NCBI GenBank assembly: GCA_036262035.1
Contig: DATAJS010000010.1
Coordinates: 788,915-852,914, forward strand
Reading direction: 5' to 3'
From: Burkholderiales bacterium
GTDB lineage: Bacteria > Pseudomonadota > Gammaproteobacteria > Burkholderiales > SG8-41
DNA: 64,000 bases
Shown: in pieces, positions 34,199-43,260 of the stretch
How positions within the stretch are numbered: the stretch's first letter is position 1
Layout of the letters: the number at the start of each line of letters is the position of its first letter
Notes under the pieces: model-generated
Told to the model about the DNA's origin: nothing
The model's input: only the letters and a program-made list of their open reading frames with translations
The model's database searches: none
Made by a program: the position numbers and the translations under genes

Positions 34199-35158
34199 TC
34201 AATCCAGCCGCGCTCCCGTCGCGCGGATCACCTTGCCCCACTTCTCGGTCTCGCTCTTCACGAGCTGGGTGAACTCGGCCGGCGAGGTGCCGTAGAGCTC
34301 GAGGCCCATGCCGCGCATCTTGCCGGCGAACTCGGCGTCCTTGAGCGCCCTGACGAACTCGTTGTGGAGCCGGTCGATGATCGGCTTCGGCGTGCCCGCC
34401 GGAGCGACCGGCCCTTGCCACGTGATCGTCTCGAAGCCCGGCAGCGCTTCGGCCACCGGCGGGATGTCGGGCAGCGCCTGGATGCGCTTGGCGGTCGACG
34501 TCGCGAGCGCGCGCAGCTTGCCGGCCTGAATGAAAGGCATCGGCTCGGGCATCGGGTTCAGCATGAACTGTATGCGGCCGCTGACGACGTCGAGCACGCC
34601 CGGCGCAGATCCCTTGTACGGCACGTGCTGGGTCTTGATGCCGGCCATCAGGTTGAAGAGCTCGCCGGAAAGGTGCATCGAGGAGCCGTTGCCCGCGGAC
34701 GGAAAGTTGAGCTCGCCGGGGCGCTTCTTCGCCAGCGCGATCAGCTCCTGGGTGGTCTTGACCGGAAGCGAAGGGTGCACGCACAGGATGAGCGGCGAAG
34801 CGGTGACCATGGAGATCGGTGCGAAGTCCTTCTGCGGATCCCACGTGAGCTTCGAGTACAGGCTGATGTTGGTCGCGAGGAAGATCGTGCTCATCAGGAG
34901 CGTGTAACCGTCGGGGGCGCTGCGCGCGACGTAGTCCGCGGCGACGTTGCCGCCTGCGCCGACGCGGTTCTCCACCACCACCTGCTGACCGAGGTAGTCG
35001 GTGAGCTTGTTCGCGAACGCGCGTGCCACCACGTCGCTCGCGCCGCCGGGCGCATACGCGTTGATGAGGCGCACGGTTTTCGCGGGGTAGGTCTGAGCGA
35101 GCGACGGGCTCGCTACCGCTGCTGCAAGAACGAAGATCGCACTGCCGAACCGGGTCAT
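34199..35158 (-). CDS. Bug/TctC-type periplasmic binding protein (Bug 4)
   Basis: A 319-residue binding protein. MTRFGSAIFVLAAAVASPSLAQ is a clear signal peptide; YPAKTVRLINAYAPGGASD, VVVENRVGAGG, DGYTLLMST, HVPYKGSAP and DIPPVAEALPGFE follow. An Asn/Ala-for-Val/Pro change in the first conserved strand (INAYAPGG) may alter ligand choice. The start is preceded by AGGAGGA. It faces Bug 3 tail to tail and diverges from the chalcone isomerase-like gene by 113 bases. Confidence 0.87.
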   Translation of the reverse strand: MTRFGSAIFVLAAAVASPSLAQTYPAKTVRLINAYAPGGASDVVARAFANKLTDYLGQQVVVENRVGAGGNVAADYVARSAPDGYTLLMSTIFLATNISLYSKLTWDPQKDFAPISMVTASPLILCVHPSLPVKTTQELIALAKKRPGELNFPSAGNGSSMHLSGELFNLMAGIKTQHVPYKGSAPGVLDVVSGRIQFMLNPMPEPMPFIQAGKLRALATSTAKRIQALPDIPPVAEALPGFETITWQGPVAPAGTPKPIIDRLHNEFVRALKDAEFAGKMRGMGLELYGTSPAEFTQLVKSETEKWGKVIRATGARLD

Positions 35159-35271
35159 CGCATCCTCCTCCTGTTTGCATCATCTTCGCATATTGCGGAG
35201 CGGACCAGTGCGTGTATCGATGCGCTGGAACCGATGTCGTATGATCTGTCGGACTCAAAGGAGGGGACACG

Positions 35272-35835
35272 ATGACCGCTCGGCTCGTTTTCGCAATGCT
35301 CCTGTTTCCGCTGTGCTGCGCAGCGGCCGAAGTCGCCGGTGTGAAAGTGCCGGACACCGCCGCCGTCGGCGGCCAGGAGCTCGTGCTGAACGGCGCGGGG
35401 CTGCGACAGCGGGCGTTCTTCAAGGTGTACGTCTGCGCCCTGTACCTCACCGCAAAGCAGACCACCGCCGCGCAGGCGCTGGCCAGCCCCGGTCCGAAGC
35501 GCATCAGCATGGCGATGCTGCGGGACGTCACCGCGCCGCAGCTCATCGAGGCATTGAACGACGGCATTCGCCAGAACCACACCGCGGCGGAGGTGGAGAA
35601 GCTCAAGCCCGGGATCGAAGCGCTGAACAGGATCATGACCGGCATCGGGCAGGCGAAAAACGGCAGCCTCGTCACCCTCGATTTCGTTCCCGCAACGGGG
35701 ACGCAGGTGACGCTCAACGGCGCGGCGCAGGGCGCGCCGATCCCGGGCGAGGACTTCTATCGCGCGCTCATGAAAATATGGCTGGGCGACGATCCGGTCG
35801 ATAGCGGAATCAAGAAGGCGTTGCTGGGTGGATAA
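35272..35835 (+). CDS. Chalcone isomerase-like periplasmic protein
   Basis: A 187-residue protein with a signal peptide (LVFAMLLFPLCCAAAE) followed by the bacterial chalcone-isomerase-like fold: VAGVKVPDTAAVGGQELVLNGAGLRQRAFFKVYVCALYL and MLRDVTAPQLIEALNDGI. This is the Chalcone_3 (PF16036) pattern. The plant catalytic residues are not expected in this group, and its role in bacteria is unknown; a lipid-binding or envelope function has been suggested. The start follows AAAGGAGGGG. The next gene begins 23 bases later. Confidence 0.82.
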   Translation: MTARLVFAMLLFPLCCAAAEVAGVKVPDTAAVGGQELVLNGAGLRQRAFFKVYVCALYLTAKQTTAAQALASPGPKRISMAMLRDVTAPQLIEALNDGIRQNHTAAEVEKLKPGIEALNRIMTGIGQAKNGSLVTLDFVPATGTQVTLNGAAQGAPIPGEDFYRALMKIWLGDDPVDSGIKKALLGG

Positions 35836-35858
35836 CAAGACGGAGGAGATTGCATAGC

Positions 35859-36812
35859 ATGCGGATCGGATCGGTTATGGCAATGGCAGGGTTGCTGTGC
35901 GCAACGACGGCGGGGGCGGCGGAGTGGCCGGCGCGGCCGGTGCGCGTGGTGGTGCCTTTCGCGCCGGGTGGTGCGACCGACGTAGTCGCACGGCTCATGG
36001 CCCCGCGGCTTACCGAAGAATTCGGCCAGCAGTTCGTCATCGACAACCGCGCGGGTGCGGGCGGCACGATCGGCACCGAGATCGTCGCGCGTGCGAATCC
36101 CGACGGCTACACGATCAACATCGGCGCCTCGAGCTATGCGTCGAGCGCGGCGCTCTACAAGCTCACGTACGATCCGATGACCGGCATGCAGCACGTGACG
36201 CTGATCACGCGCGGGCCGTTCGTGCTCGCGGTGCATCCGACGGTGCCGGCGAAAGACATCAAGGAGTTCATCGCGCTCGCCAAGGCGAAGCCGGGCGCGC
36301 TGTCGTTCGGCTCGTCGGGCACCGGCGGCGTGCCGCATCTTGCGACCGAGCACCTGCGGCAGATGACCGGCACCCAGATGGTCCACGTGCCGTACAAGGG
36401 CGATGCGCCGGCGATCCTCGATCTGCTGTCGGGGCGCATCCAGTTCTACCTCGGCGGACCGCTGGTGCTGACGCCGCACATGAACGCGGGCCGCATCCGC
36501 GGTCTCGCGGTGACGAGCGAAGCGCGCTCGTCGATCCTGCCCGACCTGCCCGCAATCAACGAAGTCGTGCCGGGCTATACCGCGTTCACGTGGTTCGGGA
36601 TGTGGGCGCCGCCCAGGACGCCGCACGCGATCGTGACCAAGCTCAACGAATCGATCGGACGCATCCTCAAGCGTGCCGACGTGATCGAGCGGTTGCGCGC
36701 GGACGGCATGGAGCCCGGGCACAACTCGCCCGAAGAGTTCGCTCGCTTCGTCGCCGCGGACATCGCGAAGTGGCAAAAAGTGGTGAAGGCGGGGAATATC
36801 CGGATCGATTGA
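35859..36812 (+). CDS. Bug/TctC-type periplasmic binding protein (Bug 5)
   Basis: A 317-residue binding protein. Signal peptide MRIGSVMAMAGLLCATTAGA, then WPARPVRVVVPFAPGGATD, VIDNRAGAGG, DGYTINIGA, HVPYKGDAP and DLPAINEVVPGY. ATG 35859 has GGAGGAG upstream; an in-frame TTG at 35850 is too close to the ribosome site. It follows the chalcone isomerase-like gene by 23 bases. A GTCATTCCCGCG-type repeat lies directly downstream. Confidence 0.87.
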   Translation: MRIGSVMAMAGLLCATTAGAAEWPARPVRVVVPFAPGGATDVVARLMAPRLTEEFGQQFVIDNRAGAGGTIGTEIVARANPDGYTINIGASSYASSAALYKLTYDPMTGMQHVTLITRGPFVLAVHPTVPAKDIKEFIALAKAKPGALSFGSSGTGGVPHLATEHLRQMTGTQMVHVPYKGDAPAILDLLSGRIQFYLGGPLVLTPHMNAGRIRGLAVTSEARSSILPDLPAINEVVPGYTAFTWFGMWAPPRTPHAIVTKLNESIGRILKRADVIERLRADGMEPGHNSPEEFARFVAADIAKWQKVVKAGNIRID

Positions 36813-36817
36813 CGGAT

Positions 36818-36935
36818 CGTCATTCCCGCGAAGGTGACGCGCAGCGTCATTCCCGCGAAGGCGGGAATCCATTTTGACGTTTGGATTTGAGAATGGATTC
36901 CCGATCCCCTCCGCTGGCGCGGGTCGGGAATGACG
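36818..36935. repeat. GTCATTCCCGCGAAGGCGGGAATCC-type repeat, copy 1
   Basis: Tandem left arms (36818 and 36847) with the motif TCATTCCCGCGAAGG and an inverted right arm ending GGTCGGGAATGACGG near 36935 flank an AT-richer centre. Related copies lie at 43261 and 46315. All three follow or precede Bug genes. Confidence 0.8.
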
Positions 36936-36986
36936 GTTGTTGTAAGGCCGACGCGTCTCCTCCGACCAAATCGGCGGAGGCCCCTC

Positions 36987-37733
36987 ATGCGCACACTCAT
37001 CGCCACAGCCCTGCTCCTCGCGCTGCCGTCGCTCGCGTATGCACTATGCACCGCCGCCAGCGCCGAGCGCCGCGTGCCGCTGCTCGAGCTCTACACGTCC
37101 GAAGGCTGCAACAGTTGCCCGCCGGCCGACCGCTGGGTGAGCGGGCTGCCGGCGAACGGCCTCAAACCGGACAAGCTCGTCGTGCTCGCGTTCCACGTCG
37201 ACTACTGGGACCGCCTCGGCTGGGTCGACAAATTCGGCCAGGCGCGCTTCAGCCGGCGCCAGCAGGCGCTCAACGACCGCAACCGCGCGCGGGTGGTCTA
37301 CACCCCTCAGCTCGTGCTGAACGGCAAGGACTATCGGCGCTCGGGTGACGACGACTTCGCGCGTCGCGTCGCCGAGGTCAATCGCGACAAGCCGCGCGCC
37401 GCGATCAGGCTCGAGCTCGCGCCGGCGGCCGAGCGCGTGAACGTGAGCGGGACGTGGTCGTCGACCGAAGCGGGCGACGCGCGCGCGTGGCTGGCGTTGT
37501 ACGAGAACCGGCTCGCCACTTTCGTTCGCGCGGGCGAGAACGGCGGCAAACGGCTCGAGCACGACTTCGTGGTGCGCGATCTCGCCGGTCCGTTCGCTAA
37601 AGGCGCGATGTCGCACGCGTTCACGATCGACAAGCGCTGGGAGCGCGCGAATCTCTTCGTCGCGAGCTTCGTGCAGGACGCGAAGTCGGGTGACGTGCTG
37701 CAGGCGCTTGCGAGACCCCTGTGCGCAGGCTGA
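36987..37733 (+). CDS. DUF1223 family thioredoxin-fold secreted protein
   Basis: A 248-residue protein with a signal peptide (TLIATALLLALPSLAYA) and the DUF1223 opening VPLLELYTSEGCNSCPPADRW (about 33-53). CNSC is a thioredoxin-like CxxC pair. VLAFHVDYWDRLGW and VVYTPQLVLNGKDYR are further hallmarks. The family has no proven function; the fold and location suggest a periplasmic redox role. Start ATG 36987 follows GGAGG; an upstream ATG at 36930 lies at the edge of a repeat and would bury the signal peptide. Confidence 0.85.
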   Translation: MRTLIATALLLALPSLAYALCTAASAERRVPLLELYTSEGCNSCPPADRWVSGLPANGLKPDKLVVLAFHVDYWDRLGWVDKFGQARFSRRQQALNDRNRARVVYTPQLVLNGKDYRRSGDDDFARRVAEVNRDKPRAAIRLELAPAAERVNVSGTWSSTEAGDARAWLALYENRLATFVRAGENGGKRLEHDFVVRDLAGPFAKGAMSHAFTIDKRWERANLFVASFVQDAKSGDVLQALARPLCAG

Positions 37734-37740
37734 AAGGCAA

Positions 37741-37823
37741 TTGACCGCAAAGGACGCCAGGGAAGAGCACGAACGATTTTTCCTTGGTTTTCCTTTGCGT
37801 CCTTTGCGTCCTTGGCGGTAAAA
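37741..37823. repeat. TTTGCGTCCTTTGCGTCC-type palindromic repeat
   Basis: ACCGCAAAGGACGCCAGGG and the inverted TCCTTTGCGTCCTTTGCGTC/CTTGGCGGT flank a short T-rich centre. It is a known style of bacterial intergenic repeat and can form a long hairpin between the DUF1223 gene and the ThDP enzyme. Confidence 0.7.
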
Positions 37824-37867
37824 GCTTTTAAACTCACGCCCTCGACAGTCGAATTGAGGGGGGCGCG

Positions 37868-39535
37868 ATGGACACCGCAGAACACAAGACCGGAACGACG
37901 ACGGCCGCGCGAGCGCTCGTCGACGCGCTCCTGCGCGAAGGCATCGACCACGTCTTCGGCATACCCGGCACGCAGAACCTCGCGGTCCTCGACGCGCTGC
38001 GCGAAACCAAGGAGATCCGCTTCATCCTGACGCGCCACGAGCAGGGCGCGGCGTTCATGGCGTACGGCTTTGCGCGCGCGCGCCGGGCGCCCGCGGTCGT
38101 CACCGCGACCGAAGGCCCGGGCCTGACGAACCTCGCGACCGGCATCGCCGCGGCGCTCAAAGGCAACGTCCCGGTGATCAGCATCTGCGGCGTGCAGGAA
38201 AGCCTGATGCGCGACCGCGACGCGACGCAGGACATCGACCAGACGAGCTTCATGCGCCCCATCACCAAGTGGGCGCAGACGATCCCCACGCCGGAGAAGA
38301 CCCAGGAGTTCGTGCGCAAGGCGTTCCGCATCGCGCTCACCGAGCCTTACGGTCCCACGCACATCGACGCGTCGAGCGAGGTTCTGCTCGAGCCGGTGAA
38401 GCCCGAGCCCACCGATCCCGCGCGCTATCGCAACACGTCGCTCGCGGTCTGCGATCCCGCGCAGATCGACCAGGTCGCGGAGCTGCTATCGAAAGCCGAG
38501 CGGCCGGTGTTCCTCGTCGGCCGCGGCCTCATCAACGAATCGGCGACCGACGCGATGGCGAAGCTCGCCGAAGCGACCGGCATCCCGGTCGCCGCGCTCC
38601 AGTATTCGCCCGACGCGTTCCCGTCGTCGCACGCGCTGGCGCTGGGGCCGCTGGGACGCAACGGTTTCCAGAGCGCGAACAGGACCGTGCCGCAAGCCGA
38701 CCTCATCGTCGCGATCGGCGCGCACATGGACGTGTTCTCGACGATGTACAAGTACGGCATCTTCAGCGAGAAGGCGAAGCTCGTGCATCACACCAGCGCG
38801 CCGGGACAGATCGGCATCGTGTTCCCGGTGACGCTCGGCGTGACGGGCTCGACGAAGAGCTTCATCGACGGGCTTCTCGGCCGCGTCAAAGGTGTTACGA
38901 AAGCGTGGGTCGACGTCGCCAGGGCGCGTGCGGAGGGTGAAGCCGCTCTGCAGAAAGAGCTCAAGCCCGACGCCGAGCCGATCCAGTCGCAATGGGTCGC
39001 GCACGCCATCCGCAAAGTGCTGCCGAAGAACGGCATCTGCGTCGTCGATGCCGGCAACGGCGGCAAGCACGTGCGCAGCTACTTCAAAAGCTACGAGCCC
39101 GGAACCTTCATGTGCATCGACGACTGGGCGTCGGTGGGCGGATCGTTTCCCATTGCGCTCGGCGCGAAGCTCGCGCAACCCGACCGGCCGGTGCTGTGCG
39201 CCTCGGGCGACATGGGCGCGATGATGAACATCGGCGAGCTCGAGACCGCGATCCGCGAGAACATCCCGGTCGTGTACGTCGTGTTCAACGACCAGGGCCT
39301 GGGCAACGAGCGCGCGTTCCAGAACGAGCACTACGGCGGGCGGTTCTTCGCGGTCGATTACAGGAACCCGGACTTCGGCGCGCTGGCGAAGGTGTTCGGC
39401 GCTTACGGCGAGCAGGTGAAGAAACCGGGCGATCTCGAAGGCGCGATCCAGCGCGCGTTCGACAGCGGCAAGCCGGCGGTGATCGACGTGCTCATCGACC
39501 AGAACACGCTCGCGCCGGTGGTCTACAAAGGATAG
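37868..39535 (+). CDS. Thiamine diphosphate-dependent enzyme (acetolactate-synthase-like)
   Basis: A 555-residue three-domain ThDP enzyme. The N-terminal domain has VFGIPGTQNLAVLDAL and the cofactor-activating Glu in LTRHEQGAAFMAYGFAR. The central domain follows at about 190-330. The C-terminal PP domain has SGDMGAMMNIGELETAIRENIPVVYVVFNDQGLG, where GD and ND are the Mg/ThDP ligands. The family includes acetolactate synthase, sulfoacetaldehyde acetyltransferase and 2-oxo acid decarboxylases; the substrate cannot be chosen. Start preceded by GAGGGGGG. The stop codon is part of a GGGTCAGA-type dyad. Confidence 0.87.
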   Translation: MDTAEHKTGTTTAARALVDALLREGIDHVFGIPGTQNLAVLDALRETKEIRFILTRHEQGAAFMAYGFARARRAPAVVTATEGPGLTNLATGIAAALKGNVPVISICGVQESLMRDRDATQDIDQTSFMRPITKWAQTIPTPEKTQEFVRKAFRIALTEPYGPTHIDASSEVLLEPVKPEPTDPARYRNTSLAVCDPAQIDQVAELLSKAERPVFLVGRGLINESATDAMAKLAEATGIPVAALQYSPDAFPSSHALALGPLGRNGFQSANRTVPQADLIVAIGAHMDVFSTMYKYGIFSEKAKLVHHTSAPGQIGIVFPVTLGVTGSTKSFIDGLLGRVKGVTKAWVDVARARAEGEAALQKELKPDAEPIQSQWVAHAIRKVLPKNGICVVDAGNGGKHVRSYFKSYEPGTFMCIDDWASVGGSFPIALGAKLAQPDRPVLCASGDMGAMMNIGELETAIRENIPVVYVVFNDQGLGNERAFQNEHYGGRFFAVDYRNPDFGALAKVFGAYGEQVKKPGDLEGAIQRAFDSGKPAVIDVLIDQNTLAPVVYKG

Positions 39536-39568
39536 GGTCAGACCCCGGTTTCATCGGGGTCTGACCCT
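39534..39568. terminator. Inverted repeat overlapping the ThDP gene stop
   Basis: AGGGTCAGACCCC (39534-39546) and GGGGTCTGACCCT (39556-39568) pair perfectly with a 9-base loop, followed by TTTT after two bases. It begins within the TAG stop, and the convergent DUF2235 gene ends 13 bases beyond. A bidirectional terminator is likely. Confidence 0.6.
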
Positions 39569-39580
39569 GGTTTTGCGCAG

Positions 39581-40774
39581 CTACTGATCGAACTTCGCGG
39601 CGCCCAATCCACCCGCGATGAACGGCCCCATCGAAGTCGGCCGGTATTGCGGGTTCGCCTTTTCCCAGCGCGCCTTCACGCTCGGGTGCAGGAGGTCGGC
39701 GGCGAGCACCGCGCGATCCGATTTGCCGAGCTTGGAGAACGGCAGCGACTCCCACGGTTTCTGGATCGCCGGGAAGTCCGCGGGCACCTCGATGTGGTCC
39801 GCCGCGCCGTCGGCGAACTTCACGCCGGCGCCCGAGAGCTTGCGGATCATCCACTGCAGCGCGACGTTGGAGAGCCCGCTTTCCGCCGGTTTGTTGCCGC
39901 CGCCCACATCGGAGTGCGCGCCGACGAACCACGCCTGCGTGATCCCCGCACGGTCGTTCCAGCGCGTCACCGGGAAATCGATGCGGCGCTCGTCGATCGC
40001 CATCGCGTGGAATCCGAACTCCACCCTGTCGCTCAGGTTCTCGTCGGTGAAGCGGAAGACGTCGTAGCGGTGGTCGCCCGCGTAGGTCGGGATGCCGAGC
40101 GAGCCGACGGTGTCCCACACCGCGACCGACTTGAGCTTCACGTCCGGGATCAGCGCGTTCGACGGCAGCTGGTTGCCGAAGAAACCCTGCGCGACGCCGA
40201 TCACGCTGTTCGCGAGCGCGGTCAGGCGATTGGCCCCGGTGAGCGAGACGGTCCTCGCGCGCGACCAGGCGAGCACGCCGAGGCGATACGCCTCCATCTC
40301 GTTGTTGGGCTCGTACGCGGCGCGGTTGAGCAGGCCCACCTTGGCGATCATGCCCGCGAGCGCCCGCGCGGTGTACGCGCCGCGGCTGAAGCCGACGATG
40401 TGGATCGCGTCGCCTGGCTCGTACCAGCGCGAGATGAAGGTGTAGCCGCGCACGATGCGCGCGATGATGCCGAAGCCGAACGTGCCGCCCAGCACCCGCA
40501 GCAGGATGTTCGACGAATCGCCGACGCCGTGGAGGTATTTCGCGACCTGCACCACCTTGCCGCCTTCGCGCAGGATGCGCTCCTGCTCGTTCGAGAGCGG
40601 CGTCGAGGCGTCGGTCGCCTCGCCTTTCAGCCGCGAGTACAGCTTGAGCACGTTGGTGATGTCGCTGCGGTCCTGGTCGGCGTCGCGGTCGTCGAGATCG
40701 AGCCTCGACAGTCCCGGCCGCTCGGCCGGCCCGCCCCAAGTGCCGTCGGCACAGAAGATGATGTTCTTGGGCAT
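39581..40774 (-). CDS. DUF2235 hydrolase (Tle1-like phospholipase fold)
   Basis: A 397-residue alpha/beta hydrolase of the DUF2235 family. MPKNIIFCADGTWGG is the characteristic start; IHIVGFSRGAYTARALAG (about 135-152) holds the nucleophile GxSxG, and WFVGAHSDVGGG gives the conserved Asp region. Some members are type VI secretion phospholipase effectors (Tle1), but no VgrG, immunity or other secretion gene is nearby and no signal peptide is visible, so a housekeeping lipase is equally possible. The start follows AAGGGGG. Confidence 0.83.
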   Translation of the reverse strand: MPKNIIFCADGTWGGPAERPGLSRLDLDDRDADQDRSDITNVLKLYSRLKGEATDASTPLSNEQERILREGGKVVQVAKYLHGVGDSSNILLRVLGGTFGFGIIARIVRGYTFISRWYEPGDAIHIVGFSRGAYTARALAGMIAKVGLLNRAAYEPNNEMEAYRLGVLAWSRARTVSLTGANRLTALANSVIGVAQGFFGNQLPSNALIPDVKLKSVAVWDTVGSLGIPTYAGDHRYDVFRFTDENLSDRVEFGFHAMAIDERRIDFPVTRWNDRAGITQAWFVGAHSDVGGGNKPAESGLSNVALQWMIRKLSGAGVKFADGAADHIEVPADFPAIQKPWESLPFSKLGKSDRAVLAADLLHPSVKARWEKANPQYRPTSMGPFIAGGLGAAKFDQ

Positions 40775-40884
40775 GTGACGTCCCCCTTTCGAGCGTCGAA
40801 AGTCCATTCTAGGACGAACGAAGCGCGCGAGTACCGGCCATTGGTATGGCAACATGCGGCTGACACCACGTAGGGGATTTCCCG

Positions 40885-41844
40885 ATGAACGTGCGTCTCG
40901 CAGCCGCGGCGATCGCCGCTTTCGCGTGTCTACCGGCAGTCGGTGCGAGCTACCCGGTGAAGCCGGTGCGGCTCATCGTCCCCTATGCGCCCGGCGGCAG
41001 CTCGGACATCATCGCGCGCCTTTACGCGCAGCGCCTGTCGGAGACGATGGGGCAGACCTTCGTGGTCGACAACCGCCCCGGCGCGGGCGGCACCATCGGT
41101 ACCGACCTCTGCGCCAAGTCGACGCCCGACGGCTATACGCTGCTCCTCCAGGACATGCCGCACACGATCAACCCGGCCGTGTACGGCAAAGTGCCGTACG
41201 ATCCGCTGCGCGATTTCGACCCGGTGACGCTCGTCGCGCGCGCGCCGCAGTGGCTGTTCGTGTTTCCTGCGGTGCCGGCGAAGACCGTGAGCGAGCTCGT
41301 CGCGCTGGCGAAATCGCAGCCGGACACGCTCAGGATCGGCTCGGCGGGCAACGGCAGCGGCACGCATCTCATGGCCGAGCTCCTGATGCGCGGCGCGGGC
41401 ATACGGCTGAATCACGTTCCGTACAAAGGCGCGGGGCCCGCGGTGAGCGCGACGGTCGCCGGCGAGATGAACGCGGTGTTCACCTCGATGCCGGCGGCGG
41501 TGTCGTTCGTGCAGAGCGGACGGCTGCGTCCCATCGGGGTGACGACGCCGAAACGCCATCCTTCGCATCCCGAAGTGCCGACGTTCGAAGAGAGCGGCGT
41601 TCGCGGTATGGTGCTGACCCACTGGTTCGGCGTCATCGCGCCCGCACGCCTGCCCAAACCCGTGCTCGCGCGGGTGCACGACGAATTCGTCACGGCGGCG
41701 GGTCATCCGTCGGTCGTGGAACGCTACAAAGGCCTGATGCTCGACGCGGCGACCACTTCGCCGCAGGAATTCCGCGCGCTGATCGAGAGCGACCTGGCGC
41801 GATGGGGGAAAGTCGTGCGCGACGCGGGAATCAAAGCCCAGTGA
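40885..41844 (+). CDS. Bug/TctC-type periplasmic binding protein (Bug 6)
   Basis: A 319-residue binding protein: signal peptide LAAAAIAAFACLPAVGAS, then YPVKPVRLIVPYAPGGSSD, VVDNRPGAGG, DGYTLLLQD, HVPYKGAGP and EVPTFEESGVRGM. It ends 8 bases before a copy of the ATTGCGAGGAGCG repeat and is convergent with the OYE gene. No partner enzyme or membrane gene adjoins it, so it looks like a stand-alone receptor. Confidence 0.87.
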   Translation: MNVRLAAAAIAAFACLPAVGASYPVKPVRLIVPYAPGGSSDIIARLYAQRLSETMGQTFVVDNRPGAGGTIGTDLCAKSTPDGYTLLLQDMPHTINPAVYGKVPYDPLRDFDPVTLVARAPQWLFVFPAVPAKTVSELVALAKSQPDTLRIGSAGNGSGTHLMAELLMRGAGIRLNHVPYKGAGPAVSATVAGEMNAVFTSMPAAVSFVQSGRLRPIGVTTPKRHPSHPEVPTFEESGVRGMVLTHWFGVIAPARLPKPVLARVHDEFVTAAGHPSVVERYKGLMLDAATTSPQEFRALIESDLARWGKVVRDAGIKAQ

Positions 41845-41851
41845 CGAGCGT

Positions 41852-41932
41852 CTCGCGATTGCTTCGTCGCTCGCGCTCCTCGCAATGACCGTCATCGCGA
41901 GCCGGCGAAGCCGGCGTGGCGATCCCGTGACG
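41852..41932. repeat. Dispersed ATTGCGAGGAGCG-type repeat, copy 4
   Basis: An inverted copy: CTCGCGATTGCTTCGTCGCT to CTCCTCGCAATGAC, then GTCATCGCGAGCCGGCGAAG to GATCCCGTGACG. It fills the gap between two convergent genes (Bug 6 and OYE). Confidence 0.8.
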
Positions 41933-41937
41933 CCCGC

Positions 41938-43101
41938 TCAGCTGAGCGCGCGGATCTCCTCACGCCGCTTCAGCCACCACGAATAACAGAGCGGCAGCAG
42001 GTCGAGGTAATCGTCCACGCCGAGCTCTTTCGCGGCGTGCGCCGGCCAGTTCGGATTCCAGAGCAGCTCGCGCGCGAGCGCGATCAGGTCAGCCTGCCCC
42101 TGCTGAAGGATCTCTTCGGCGTGCCGCGCTTCGGTGATGAGCCCCACCGCGATCGTTTTCACATCGGCTTCGCGTTTCACGCGCATCGAGTACGGCACGT
42201 GGTAGCCCGGCGCGCGCGGAACCAGCGTCGCGGTGCCGGGGCCGCTGATGCCGCCGGACGACGTCGTCACGACTTCGATGCCTCGCGCTTTCGCTTCGCG
42301 CACCAGCGCGACGGTGTCGTCGACGCTCCAGCGGCTGTTGTGCCCGTCGACCGCGGAGACGCGCATGAACACCGGCAGGTGCTGCGGCCACACCGCGCGC
42401 ACCGCCTCGACGATCTCGAGGCACAGCCGCATGCGGCCCTGCAGGTCGCCGCCGTACGCGTCGCTGCGCAGGTTCGACATCGGCGACAGGAACTGGTGGA
42501 TGAGGTAGCCGTGCGCCGCGTGGATCTCGAGGATGTCGTAACCCGCGTCGATCGCGCGCGACGCCGCCTCGCGCCAGTGCCCGACCACTTCCCGGATCTC
42601 GCTCGTCGCGAGCGCATGCGGCGCCGGCGCCGTCTCGCTCGCCGGCACTGTGCTCGCTGAGACGGTCTGCCACGGCGCTTCGCCGTGCTTCGCATCGTCC
42701 TCATTCAAAGGCCGATACCCCGTCCACGGCTGGCAGCCCGAGCCTTTGCGTCCGGAGTGGCCGATCTGTATCGCGGGGATCGCGCCCTGGTTGCGCAGAA
42801 AGTCGTTGATGCGCCGGTATTGCGCGATGTGGCGGTCGGCGTAGATGCCCGCGCAGTGATGCGACTTGCGCCCGCGCTCCTCGACCGACGTCTCCTCGCA
42901 GAACACGATGCCCGCGCCGCCCATCGCGAACTTGCCGAGATGCACGAGGTGATAGTCGGTCGGCCCGCCTTCTTCCGACGAGTACTGACACATCGGCGAG
43001 ACGACGACGCGGTTGCGCGCGGTGACGCTGCGCAACTCGATGGGCGTGAACAGCAGAGGTCGTGGAAGTGTCACGAAGTTTGACCTTGAAATGGCTGTCA
43101 T
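41938..43101 (-). CDS. Old Yellow Enzyme-family NADH:flavin oxidoreductase (YqjM class)
   Basis: A 387-residue TIM-barrel flavoenzyme. NRVVVSPMCQYSSEEG (about 30-45) has the Cys38 typical of the thermophilic-like/YqjM class, QIGHSGRKG the FMN-contacting His, EIHAAHGYLIHQFLSPMSNLRSDAYGG the substrate-binding His region, and ALARELLWNPNWP the FMN phosphate end. It reduces activated C=C bonds using NAD(P)H. It is transcribed from a 282-base region that also holds a 12-base palindrome and a dispersed repeat; the next gene upstream on the same strand is Bug 7. Confidence 0.92.
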   Translation of the reverse strand: MTAISRSNFVTLPRPLLFTPIELRSVTARNRVVVSPMCQYSSEEGGPTDYHLVHLGKFAMGGAGIVFCEETSVEERGRKSHHCAGIYADRHIAQYRRINDFLRNQGAIPAIQIGHSGRKGSGCQPWTGYRPLNEDDAKHGEAPWQTVSASTVPASETAPAPHALATSEIREVVGHWREAASRAIDAGYDILEIHAAHGYLIHQFLSPMSNLRSDAYGGDLQGRMRLCLEIVEAVRAVWPQHLPVFMRVSAVDGHNSRWSVDDTVALVREAKARGIEVVTTSSGGISGPGTATLVPRAPGYHVPYSMRVKREADVKTIAVGLITEARHAEEILQQGQADLIALARELLWNPNWPAHAAKELGVDDYLDLLPLCYSWWLKRREEIRALS

Positions 43102-43127
43102 GATTGACTGCCTGCTCGACTCGGCAA

Positions 43128-43139
43128 GTCGATATCGAC
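43128..43139. promoter_or_regulatory. 12-base palindrome upstream of the OYE gene
   Basis: GTCGATATCGAC is a perfect palindrome 27 bases before the OYE start, inside a locally AT-richer stretch, with partial extension on both sides. OYE genes are often controlled by TetR, MarR or LysR proteins; the binding protein is not in view. Confidence 0.35.
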
Positions 43140-43260
43140 CTTACCAAAAGACAGGAACAACAGCATGGCCGATCATCAATTTTGCAGCTGCGCACCGCGT
43201 ATTGAAGAGTTGGGGCGCGCTGCTTCGCTATGACGATTGCCGCGAGCGTCGCGGAGTCGC

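Noticed and set aside
31099-34272. 1057-residue plus-strand frame opposite atzF
   Set aside because: A long antisense frame is expected in high-GC DNA. It matches no family and covers atzF and a Bug gene.
36930-36986. Earlier start for the DUF1223 protein
   Set aside because: It would begin in a dispersed repeat and place about 19 charged residues before the signal peptide; ATG 36987 has a GGAGG site.
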